Part shown: positions 45,015 to 55,923 of the stretch, one piece after another
Position numbering within the stretch: the first letter of the stretch is position 1
Layout: each line of letters begins with the position of its first letter
Origin: Astrocystis sublimbata
Taxonomy: Eukaryota > Ascomycota > Sordariomycetes > Xylariales > Xylariaceae
Length of the DNA stretch: 64,000 bases
Direction of reading: 5' to 3'
Assembly (NCBI GenBank): GCA_022453515.1
Contig: JAJNNY010000021.1
Coordinates: forward strand, 62,001-126,000
Position numbers and translations under genes: made by a program
Notes under the pieces: generated by a model
Database searches by the model: none
Seen by the model: only the letters and a program-made list of their open reading frames with translations
Told to the model about the DNA's origin: nothing

Positions 45015-45967
45015 CGTGCTGTTTGTTGGTGCAGGCTGGGGGAGACAGACGTATTGTTGTGTGAAAAGTTGATTGGTCTTGAAGGAAAATGGATTTGTTG
45101 TTGTAGAGACTAGGTCCAAAATACAATACTAGATTGCAAGTCTGGGCTTAGCAGGAAGTTGAAAAGGACAGAAGTTACAAGGTGGTTGTTTGTTGTCACA
45201 GAGACAAGAATACGTGGTACGCCACATGAATAATTAGCTTGCAAGCCTTGCATTTGTTGTTGTCATATGCCCAACCGCATCGTTTTCGTATAACGACTGA
45301 CCAAGGCACTGGAGGGTAGGCACATCTTTACGTTTATGGGTGGAGACGTAGAGAGCGCATGCTATGTTTATTCGGGTCAGTTTCTCGAGGCTATACAGAG
45401 CTGCTTTGGTACTTGGAGATTATAAGATCTATCCTAGAACGGCTGACTGGCACCCTCAATTTAATGTCACCCCAGAGTCCTTATGTGCCTACCCCCGGTC
45501 ACTCAACTTGACGCACACGTAGGTGCTGGTAAAGTGGTAGTTTGGACTCAACCCCTGTATGGTAATGTGGTAACTTGTGACGCTATTAGTTGGTGCAGTT
45601 CTGAATTGCATAAGTAGGTATTGACCCTCAACCCTACCTAGTAGCCCATCAAGGTTCTCATACTCGGTACTGAAGTGGATCAATCATGTGTCAGCTGTCA
45701 GCTTGCAACTAGGTATATAAATATTAAAGGCCGGGCAGAGACGCAACCAAGTCTCCTCGGACCATTTGATGAGGATGCCTCCAACTACCTACTGGCAGAC
45801 AGCCAGCCAACGTCTTGGTGTACAAGGCATTCACATTCACATTCAACTGGAGAGCCATGGTATACAACTGCATTCAACCATCATTTCATTCCTCATAAAA
45901 TCAATAGGCTATTTACACTGGGGTATCTCGAACGTTTCATCCGTGAATGCAGACAACGCATTATGAC
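45015..45967. other. Intergenic, 0.95 kb
   Basis: Between the start of the CVNH-like gene and the stop of the M43 protease, both on the minus strand. Holds the CVNH promoter. No gene seen. Confidence 0.55.
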
Positions 45968-46922
45968 TTAGCCGCGGTAGGTCTCCCAAGAGCTGTGCAT
46001 GCGGGCCTCTTGGCCAGCAGTGAACTCGGTGTAGCAAGCACTGCGATATCAGTTAGTATTGATCCTATCGAGCTGTGGAGAACACGGGGCATGAAGCTTA
46101 CTCGTCGGTGTAGTCCATGTAGTTGTGGATGGGGTCGACGCCTCCACCAGGGCAGGTGTCCCGGCCAGTGGGGCAGCCAGAAGCGGCCGACGCCTCGGGC
46201 GGAGTGTCGTCGACCATGTCTCCGGGGGCGGCGCAACCGCCCTGGAAGGTGTGGTAGAGGTTCATCCAGTGACCAACCTCGTGGGCGGCAGTGCCACCCA
46301 TGTTGTAGGGGGCTGCGGAGCCGCCGGGCACCGACTGGCCAAGGATGGTGCACCCGTCCAGCATGAAGCCTTCCGAACCCTCGGCATTGTCGGATGTGGG
46401 GAAGTAGCAGTATCCGAGGAGACCGCCTCCGAGGTCGCCAAGGAAGTAGATGTTGAGGTCGGAATAGGATCCCTTTCGGAGAGCAGCCTTCATTGCCGGC
46501 TCGTTCCCATCCCTGGCCCACTGCGTGTTGACAGTCCAGTCACTGCTGGCAAGGGTGAAGCTGACGCCATGCGGGTTGTATGCACTGTTCATGTAGGCGA
46601 TTTGGTCGTCCAACATTTGTTGCTGCCGAATGTTAGCGCTGATGGTCATCACGCATTGAAGGGGGATGTATCATACTGTGAGGTAGCCGTCGCTGAGGGA
46701 CGTCGACTTGGCAACGACGTGGAAGTGGGCATTGACGGTGAAGCTAGCGCGAGCGCGGTTCTCACCCTTGGAGAGGGCGATACGCTCCATCTCGAGCATG
46801 GCACGAGACTCGGCTTTCTGCTGCTCAGTAGGCTCGGGGGTACCGCAAAGTCTGGTGGTGTTGAACTGGGCGCTGGCCGTGGCGGCCATGAGGGCCGAAG
46901 CGATCAAAGCTTTGAACTGCAT
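45968..46922 (-). CDS. Secreted M43 (MEP1/pappalysin-type) metalloprotease
   Basis: Exons in gene order are 46922-46677, 46622-46102 and 46040-45968, giving 279 residues. The signal peptide MQFKALIASALMAATASA is followed by a short pro-part with the RLCGTPEP cysteine motif. The catalytic zinc site HEVGHWMNLYHTF (HExxHxxxxxH) and the Met-turn in HNYMDYTDD are intact, and the Cys-rich end CYTEFTAGQEARMHSSW is family-typical. It is an extracellular endopeptidase for protein nutrition or host interaction. Exon 3 encodes the last 24 residues and is needed to complete the final Cys pair. A TATA box stands about 125 bases upstream. Confidence 0.94.
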
Positions 46923-49900
46923 ATTGTCTGTCTTTGCGGTAGACCGTCGCGCAACTATTCGAGATGATCAGGAGGGATGGAAGAGGTGATCAGGATGGGA
47001 GTGCTGGATAGCAGAAATACTTCGAGAGAGGATCAGCCGTCTTCTTTATACCCAGCTCGACTTGCGTTCCTGCATCCTCCCATCCTCCCATCCCACCTCT
47101 TGCGCCAGGCGGCGAATGTCAAGGGAGCTCCCAGCTCCTGTCGTGGACCCATGGCGGCATCAGGCCGGCCAGCACAACGAACGATGGTATTGTAGCGACC
47201 TGCCTAATCCACACCCATCAGCAGCTGCAACGTTCACAACCACTCTCGTTCGCGTCACGGCAAAGGAACTTGTAGCTGGTCGTGGGGACCAATCAGGAGC
47301 GCCAGGCATACGACCGAGAGACCTTGTCAGATATCAGTTTGCCGCCGAGGTGGTAGATATATTCCCTTGGCGCATCATAGCGGCAAAGATATGTATTGGT
47401 TAAGAAACAAGGCGAACGACGCACAAGGGCACAATTTCCGAACCGCGCAGTCACTGGGGGTTCTGCTGGGGCCTTTTGGGAGGTAGGTTGAAGGGACTAT
47501 GCATGAAAAAGGAAGTTGATAAGCCGAGGCCTGACAAACGACTGGCAATCACTTCCCAACGCGGGATACTCCTCCACGATAATTCCATGCTCAGTTTCCA
47601 GCTACAAAGATAAGTACTATATTGATTTGCTTACTTACTTACCTCGAGGCCTCAGTAAAGTCTAATCAGAGTGAAAGCTAGATCCACCCGTGTTGTCATG
47701 ACACAATACTTGCAGTAACAGTTCTTCGATAAGACCGGCACAGCTAAAGAAAATAAGCTGGGCGGTCTTTGCCAGCTGCAGCCTGAAACCAGTCGTCGCC
47801 TGCTTCTTCAGACCGGCGCTGGGCTCCATGATCGACGTCAGTGGCTTTGGTTGTAGGACTAGCACTCCTCGGCACTGAACTGGCAATGCTTCACTTCCAC
47901 CAATCACTCCGAATCACCAATCCTACTCGGGGGCCCGGGGCACTTCCACCAGCTGGCCACTGCGACCTGCCCTATACCCTCGAGACCCTCATTCCTCATT
48001 TGGAGGGGTCCTTTGTTACTCAATGCTGAGTCGGTGGCCGTGCTCAACACTAGCACTTCATCTACTAGAGGCAAGTCAGATAAGATGGGACACAACATCA
48101 ACATCTTGGCTGCTTGGCGAGAAGCTTATCGACCACGAGGTATCCATAAAGGGCGAATCGCTTGCCTTTTGGAGTCTAGCTTGTTGTCCCCTCATTCTTG
48201 GCATCGTATTTATTGTTGTGACCTGATCAGGAACTTGACTGTTCCACCTCGACTGACCGATAATTCGATACCTACCTGGGTAACTACTCGACTACCTACA
48301 CCCGCGAGACTCGCTACACAAGCTACATCACCTTGACAGTTCTGCTAAGTACCGGTGCTATACCATCCTGGGCCATAGGAACCTGCCTGCATGGTGTCAC
48401 GCATCGGACGCTAGGATGCAGGGCCGACGCCAGCAGCAAGCATCGTTCAAGCTTCACGAAGTGCCGCAGCTTCGAGCTCCAAAGCGCGTGTTACCAACCC
48501 CCCAAACAGACCTTTAATGTCAAGCATCCGCCCACAAGAAATACGCCGATGACCCCCTTGTCAACCATCTCTATACGAGCTCGATTCAGACTGTCACATA
48601 TTGGTGAACAACAACTGGCGCGTTTGGACTTGACCGCCGATGTTCTGCCTACTTGCTGTTGTTGAAATGATCACACGACAATGGCGCTAGACCCCGCCGC
48701 AAGTCCAGCATCCTGGCTGGCTGTACAAGCTTTCGTATCTCAAAGACTTGGCGGCTAGGCGATCCGTGGTTCTCTCGTCTCACGAGTCACATATGCTGTA
48801 ATCCTTCCTGTGTTTTACTGACGTGGCTAGCTGGGTTGTTTTAGCTTCGCGCCGATGCAGTCCTGTCGTTTTCGTGTGGCATCTAAGTCAAGCTACGGCA
48901 CAGATTGTCCTGCCTCGTTGAGTGTAGTTTAACATGCGTTGAGGCTTTGGCGGTCTAGCATTAAATTGCTCAGCTATGAGCTTCTCTCGTAAGCGAAATG
49001 TAACTCCTTCCTGTTACGCCGTCATTGGTAGTCTTATGGTGCTTAGCCATCGACTTGATGTTACGCTGCAACTTGGCGTCAGATGTAAAGCGAGAGGGTT
49101 GTTCACTGAGTATATTTGCGCCCGTTAGTCGGCGGCAGTGTAGTATTATTGATCGGCAAATGCATGTAAGCTCCTGCCGCTGCACGGCATCCCCCGTGAA
49201 CTCAGTAAGACTAGAGTAAGAGCTTAGCATACACCATGTTACATCCGCATCAGCTGGCCAATCTTGACTGAAGTTGATGGCAGGTCCTCAGCTGCTGTAG
49301 AATTATAGGATGGTCAGCACGGGATTTTGCGGCATGCTTACGAGAACATGAAGAGAGCAATAACTGATGGCATGTATAGACTGGAGCGGTATCCCGACTT
49401 CACGAGCCACCGCAGGCAATGGACCCGATGACTTCGCTGCTTGGCCAACCAACTTGGTCGTTGAGAAGCTACTTATGTGTGACTGCCTGGTTTCTACAGC
49501 CTACCTAGTGGTTTATCACAAGTCAACTCAGCCTGCATATGCGCAGAATCGGATAGTTCCGCGCCGCGCGCTTCGAATATGCGTACCTTGTCATCTTGTT
49601 ACCCCTCTAACCACCCCAGTCATGCTCGTCGGGGTATGGGGCGTGGCGTTTGGTGGTCATTACTTAGTAATCTGATCTTGAGAACGACAACTGGGGTATG
49701 ACGACAAGGGCATGGAGCGGATCCTTCGTCGATATTCCAACATTTCCCGAGACGACAATCTCATGGTGGCTTTCAACCTCACTTGAGGGCTACATGCTCC
49801 GTCTGATGTTGGCAGTCGCGGTATCCCACACAGAGCCGCATGTTCTAGACCAGCTCGCCAGTATCCAACTCGGAGAACTATATGATGATCCATATTCCTG

Positions 49901-50409
49901 CACGATTGACGTGAGTGATCAACATGCAATTCTCCGCAGCAGCTTGTGCGTCTGTCGCATTCCGCTCTGGCAGCACTTCCGCGCTTGTACCAGTTAGTCA
50001 TGGCCATAATGTATTGTGTTGATAATTCAAAGACTGCGCCTATCCTGTGAACATGTATTCACTAAGTAGCTTCAGGGTAGACGCCAGAAATGGCTCCTTT
50101 CCAGATGCCCATATGCTATTTACGGCAAATCCGAGATCCACGATGATCTGCGGTAGCGGTAGAAGAACAGTGTTGCAGATCAGTCCTTTGAGTACGCAAA
50201 TTACACTGCGGGTCAGTGGATGATCATCGCTGCAAAACATAATGAAGCGTCGGACAACAAGTGATTAGGGTTTAATTCCATACATGTTAAAATAACCAAC
50301 TGCAACACTCTGTTGTGCCGAGTAAGGCTTGAAAGCAATCACAGATAATCGCTTTCATAAAGCCCAGCAGTCAACTCCAATATTCAGTATAAGTAGAATC
50401 ATTCTACTT
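46923..50409. other. Intergenic, 3.5 kb
   Basis: No convincing gene. Short frames around 47062-47403, 48013-48336 and 49660-50007 lack domain support. At 49698-49950 two overlapping plus-strand frames look partly protein-like (for example DDKGMERILRRYSN and LEGYMLRLMLAVAVSH), which may be a broken gene, but I recognise neither. Confidence 0.45.
47044..47050 (-). promoter_or_regulatory. TATA box of the M43 protease gene
   Basis: TATAAAG on the minus strand about 125 bases before the ATG at 46922. Confidence 0.45.
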
Positions 50410-51384
50410 TTAATCCTTGAATTTATGGACAAGATTCAAAAAACCTTCAGCGTGCCTGTCGCCGAGACGATAAGGAGGAAATCTCGGCTTCAGAGACGTG
50501 CGAATCGATCGAAGCCTCTGTCGAGAACTTGCTGGAGGACCTTGTGGAGGATCCTCACCGTTCATACCGCAGCCAGCTTGGACACAGGATGAGAGAGTAT
50601 GGACGTAGCGAATCCTGCCCGATTCAACTCTGAACATATGGCTGTCGGGCATCGTTGTGTTCATGCTCTGAGACAGATCCAACCCCGGGAAGCCGAGAAA
50701 GATATTGACAACGCCCATCTCTTGATCGACGACGTAACGGCGATTCGTCACGACCAACGTCGATGGAAGTCCGGCAGCCGTGCACGAGTCACCGGTTAAG
50801 TTGAGAGGCGCGGTGGAGAAGCCGCCTTCGAGCCGGGAGCACGGGACGCCAAAGGGAATTACAACGTTCTCGTCCTTGAACCGATCGAAGTAAGCGTCAC
50901 CGGCGGCCTGTATGATCTCGCGCGAATCCTGCTCGTCGGCTGCAACGGGGTCCCAGTTCTCGAGGGAGTTCCAGTATGCGTAGCCAGTGGCGTTGAACGC
51001 CCAATCCCCACGATCCGTGACAATAGATTCTATTTTCGAGATCTGATCGTTGGAATTGAATTGCATGCGAGTACCGATCACGTATTGGTGGATATTTGTA
51101 GCCGCGATGATCTCGGTGAACGTAGCGCATTGAACCGTATCCAGAATCGAGCGGTTGTGATCCATCTTGATCGGTTCTGTTAACACACTCCGATCCAAAG
51201 TCATCATAACTTCATTCTCCGTGTAAGTAACGTTAGTCACCGCGATAGTAGCTAGTTTACTACTGGCCCCTTCTGTTTGGGCTATGAGGTATCTGTCTGT
51301 AGCACTTTTGAGAAATTCTCGTGTGCACGCTGCCGACGCAACCGCAACGAAGAACAAGGGCTTAACTACCGCGAGGGTATGCAT
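50410..51384 (-). CDS. Secreted DUF8021-type protein
   Basis: A frame of 324 residues from the ATG at 51384, with a signal peptide (LAVVKPLFFVAVASA). It carries the pattern I associate with the fungal DUF8021 family: CTREFLKSATDRYL near the start, then HNRSILDTVQCATFTEIIAA, IGTRM, DRGDWAFNATGY, AAGDAYFDRF, IPFGVPCSRLEGG and PDSHMFRVESGRIRYVHTL. Function of the family is not established. The last ~65 residues after CVQAGCGMNG look unlike a domain, and a GTGAGG donor lies right there, so the true C-terminus may be spliced differently. Confidence 0.7.
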   Translation of the reverse strand: MHTLAVVKPLFFVAVASAACTREFLKSATDRYLIAQTEGASSKLATIAVTNVTYTENEVMMTLDRSVLTEPIKMDHNRSILDTVQCATFTEIIAATNIHQYVIGTRMQFNSNDQISKIESIVTDRGDWAFNATGYAYWNSLENWDPVAADEQDSREIIQAAGDAYFDRFKDENVVIPFGVPCSRLEGGFSTAPLNLTGDSCTAAGLPSTLVVTNRRYVVDQEMGVVNIFLGFPGLDLSQSMNTTMPDSHMFRVESGRIRYVHTLSSCVQAGCGMNGEDPPQGPPASSRQRLRSIRTSLKPRFPPYRLGDRHAEGFLNLVHKFKD

Positions 51385-54086
51385 CTCGACATCAACGAAT
51401 TGAGAAAATAAACTTCAAAAAGAATACTTCATTAGCTTCGCTGATGAAGAAGAGGATCATGAGGTAATTTAGTCATTTATGTAAGAAAACGAATGTCAGT
51501 ATTCCCATTAATATAGGCTAATTCCGTTTCAAATCTTCCATCGGCTGAACCGTCCACAGTTGCAGTTAAATCACACTATGTGATGGAGTGAGGTACCTCT
51601 GCGAAACTTTTACGTCATTGTTGGAGAAATAGTTGTATTCGCGTCAATCAATACTTCGGTATTCAATAATAACACTGTTCTACACGAAGCTGCGCAACCT
51701 GATATGAAGCTCCCGAGGCATCGACTCGCAAATAGTGAGAAGACCACGTATAGGAATAAATAAGAAGCAATATTTGACAAGTCACTGATGTTTTTAATAA
51801 GCACAATCTGAAAGAAGAATCCTATAGCTTTATCGCCTCGATGTCTGTCAATCATTCGATGGGAAGAATCACGCGTTCAGCATTGAATAGGTGTAGCTCA
51901 TTTGTCTGTAAGCTTGTAATCAGGGTGAGTTTTTCAATTGGTAGATGTGATACTCCCTGTGCGATTATCTACAACAGGAATATTTACACCATGCAATCGA
52001 TATTTGGACGGCGTCGGCCTGTCGATAACGACCTGCACTTGAAGTGCAACAGTGACACTCGGAAGTAATTGCCTTGTGGTGCAAGTATGAGACTCCTCTC
52101 TAGATTACGCGTCAATAACAATCACGCTAGGAGACAGAAATTGTCGCTGCCCAAGCATGCAGGAAGTCGTGGCACATGTTGTGGGAACCGGAGAGGAGAA
52201 ACCTGAAATCTGTGACACTCTCCTCGGTTGCTGCAGTGAAGACAACGAATTTCAAAAGCGCAAAAGTTATAGCGGCCCTATCAGTATCGTAGCATGCAAG
52301 GTCCTAAATAATACCTGGATGTGTTATGACAACTTGTGTTGGGTCCGGCCCAAGGGCCAATTATGACTTGTACAACTTCTAATGTCAACCAATCATGCAC
52401 GAATCAAGCAATGCAAAACTCATGTGGTAGTTTGCAAACCATTCCGGCCTCTGTAGATTTGAAGCTAGTCCTCAATCGGCTCATACTACTTTTGTTTTAA
52501 TCACAACTTAGGCGTTGGTCCTTCCACACTCTCGTCACAAGCACAGTTTACACCAGAGCCCTACGTTTTTGAATTCCGGCGACCCCCTCCAAGAATATTG
52601 CCTTACTCCCTGGGTTTATCCTGTCATTTATGAACGCATTCAACTGATGATTGGGTCACTCAACCACTGTCATAACTGTTCTGGCGTGAATGTTGCTACA
52701 CGTCCGGTGCCTTGAGAGCTGATTTTGGATGGACTTGACAGTTTTCTTCGAAGACGCAGCCAATGCAAATTTTGACTTCTCGGACATCTGAACAGATAAT
52801 TGTGTCTGTAGAGCAAACTTGACACATCGAGGGAAGTGATATGGGAAGAAAGTATCGCTATGCCAGACATGACTTCCTAGCAGCTCGAAGAGGGGTCAAT
52901 TATTATAGGCAGACACGGACCCAGCGAGTCATCAACATATCGTCGTGTAGTAGTAGGTGTGCCATTCAACTGCCTTCTATCCATGATACCCTATAAGATA
53001 CAAATACTTTTTGAAATTGCATGACTGAGTGTGTATCTCGCCTCGGATTTAGCTCGGCCCTGCGGACTTAGAGGCTGATCTGATTATTAAACAATGAATC
53101 CTTGAAGAGAGCTTGTAGGCAGCCGACCCCCACCCTACACCCAACAATGCAAGACATGACTCACAGAGTAAAACAGCATGTTATGGCATTGTTGTTAACT
53201 TATTCGAGTTCACCCCTCATTTGGAGGGGTAAGTTGCAGACAGGCAATGCCACTTTCTCACCAAGAGACCGGATGTCACTAAGATGCCTAATAATTTCTA
53301 TGGCTGATCTCATGCCCGCTGAGTCACTGTGTTTTGATTGATTCATCATGTGTCGCATTCGTGAGGAGTATCAACTCGAAAAACTATGTTTCATTGATGC
53401 ACTGAAGGTCGTATTTGCATGAGGCACCGAAGGGCTATGGGTATGTTAGCTTCTCGACCCAACACAACTGAGGCCGTGAGGCCGCTTAGCAATGTGGCCG
53501 CGAGCCCTTTCGGTGAACATCATCCCTATTGAAGGAGACTGGGTCAGGCAGTCAGTACGCGAACTAAAGTGCCAGTATCTTTCTTCGCATCATGTGAGGC
53601 CAATGAACATTCTCCACAGTGCTACACCTGCAGCTTGATCCCTCGCCCCAGACACGGCTAGGTTGGGGCACAGAGCTTATGAAGCAATCGGATAAGTGCC
53701 ATACACTGATTTTCGGTGAGATTGCGGACTATGCCAAGTTACCAAATTGACAACTTCTAAGCGCAGCGGGTAGGACTGTCCCTACAGCTTCGGCTTGTCC
53801 TTCAGAAGCTTGCCAATGAATGCCGCTTGTCACTTTGAGGCCATTAATCACGAAAACAAATTTCAGAAAGGCCGAGAGGCCAATAATCTCTTCCCAGGCG
53901 GCTCCGAAGCTGAGTCGATGACACATGGGGGCCAATACACACTCGATAGGTCAATCGCTGTCGATCTAATATAAAAGGAAAGCAGCGCGCCCTCTTGATC
54001 ACAGTCTTAAACAACACCAATAACCCCAACCACTTGTCTTCACACATCGTCAATATTCTAGTCTTGATATATACTTGCATTGCACA
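51385..54086. other. Intergenic, 2.7 kb
   Basis: No gene seen. The region is moderately AT-rich, and the open frames (for example 52157-52366 and 52515-52715) show no motif. At 53212-53230 there is a short hairpin (ACCCCTC / GAGGGGT with a five-base loop). Confidence 0.5.
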
Positions 54087-54913
54087 ATGAGACCTTCTCA
54101 AAGTCAAAATATCGGAAGTACCAGCACCCATCAAGGCCACAGTGAAGCCCAAGTCCCGAATACTGGTCAGATCCATGAAGACGATGCCTCAACTCTGATG
54201 GACGAACAGGTCGATCCAGGCCCAAGCACGCAGCGCTGTTGGAGCAGCTTGTACGCAATATTACCGACATAGAATCCTATTACTATATCTTGCGATTGCT
54301 GACATTCTACAGCCAGGTCGACAGTCATAATACCTCAGTCGTATACGAGTCGTGGGAAATGATATCAGTTCAGCCTACGACGGAGCTTACGAGTTTCCGA
54401 AGCATCCTAGGCGTGAAGCTATATTCGAGGTATAGGGTGTTGAAGGATCGCTATACTGGAGTACGGGCCATACCAAATTACTCCCAAGAAGAGCTGGCAC
54501 AGATGGTTGCGACGGCCGAAGGCGAGTGTTCAGGCAAGAATCGCATCCTCAATTGTTTCAAGAGGAAGGAAAGCTACAGCCAGAATGTGGCGAAGCGGAT
54601 TTTCGAGCTTCCAGCCTGTCTCCCATCCAAACTTGGTGCATTGCTCGACTGCCGCTTCGTGGCAACCAATAAGAACCCCTGCGTCCGGCGCGATTGGAAG
54701 GTCGTGATGCTGAAACCTGTGGTGGGATTCATGACAGACGAGGAATCCAACGGCGGGCTGGGCAAAGACACAACACGCGACCCGGTTCAGAAATGGCTGA
54801 TCATCCTTCGGGGCCAAGATACGCGACTAAGTGAGACGGGTTTTGCTGCCTTCAATACGATGAGTAATCCTTGGGCCAAGATTGACGAGGGCCTGCAAGG
54901 CCATGGCAGATAA
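54087..54913 (+). CDS. Unrecognised protein, 254 residues
   Basis: Exons 54087-54250 and 54313-54913 are joined by a typical 62-nt intron (GTACGC, branch-like GCTGAC, CTACAG). I do not recognise the family. The first 55 residues are Ser/Gln/His-rich and acidic (SQSQNIGSTSTHQGHSE), probably disordered. The second exon looks like a compact domain: ELTSFRSILGVKLYSRYRVL, EELAQMVATAEGECSG, then DWKVVMLKPVVGFMTDEES and WLIILRGQDTRLSETGF. There is no signal peptide and no membrane span. It lies 1 kb before the decayed ABCC transporter on the same strand. Without the intron the upstream ATG frame stops early, so the model rests on the splice. It could be an orphan gene. Confidence 0.5.
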
Positions 54914-55923
54914 TTGCCCTCAGGGCAGCCCCAGGAGCTCTTAGGCATTGTCCTATCGACTTGGTAGAAAGGGGGGTGTGATCGGCATGTCAGTGAGGCC
55001 GAATATCTACCTAAAATGGCCTTTGTGAGGTTTCGTTAGGTATGGGCTCAGGACCAATTAAGAAAGTTGTTATTGTTTACCTACGTTGTATTTCCCCGCT
55101 ATCAAGGCAGGCAGCTGGGGGCGGGCAGGCGGCCGAGTACTTTTGTTATTGTCTTTTTAAAAGTCGCGGTTATGATAAGCGCAACTTTGACGCCATTGGC
55201 ATGGCATTTTGAGCTTTCCCTACTCTCACTTAGGTGGCCCTGCATATATAATCCAGTTTTGATCCGCAACCTGCATGCATGGAAATCTTCTGGGCAGGCC
55301 TGATTTGTCTGGTAAGCCTAGCCTCACGCCCAGCCTGGGTGGCTTTCTATAATTACGTTGCACTTGGATGCATGCAATACAACACTGAACGTAGCAGACC
55401 TTAAGTACTTACATAAGTAAAGTTCCACTGCTCGGCCCCCACACTAATATCTTAGTCGAGACAACAACCACAATTCAGTCCTAGGGATAGAATCACATGG
55501 TTTTGGGATAGACTATTGGAGTTCTGGAAGAAACAAGCAGAGACCCGTGGCGACCTTGGGGTATGGCGCGACGCCTCTAAAAAGGTACTTATAGGTACCT
55601 AGATGCGCCAGTTCGCGGCCCACGGTGCGCTAAAAGCTGCCAGAGCGAACCGAGCTTGCCGAGATGGCTTTGCCAGCTAGGCTGTGTCCGGCTAGGTAGC
55701 TCTGAGCCAGGCAGATAAGCCCCGAGGTCCTATACTACCTAAAGCAGCGTTGGTCGCCATTCGCCTCTCATCGCACCCGCACCAGTTACTACAACCTCAT
55801 GTCAGCCCAAGGACGGGCTGCTTTCTGATGACGAGAGGCTTTTGTCCTACTTGCGCCGTCTGCAGTGTCGCCGGACCATGGTTCATTAGACAGCCGCAGT
55901 AGCATCTGCCGAGTTCTTGACAG
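54914..55923. other. Intergenic, 1.0 kb
   Basis: Upstream of the ABCC gene. Contains GGTACTTATAGGTACCTAGATG-type AGGTACCT words near 55584-55604. No gene seen. Confidence 0.5.

Noticed and set aside
46125..46967. A 280-residue plus-strand open frame
   Set aside because: It is antisense to the M43 protease, whose zinc site and introns are clear.
47994..53230. A 16-base word (CCTCATTTGGAGGGGT) found at 47994 and 53215
   Set aside because: About one such 16-base match is expected by chance among all pairs in 64 kb; flanks do not match.
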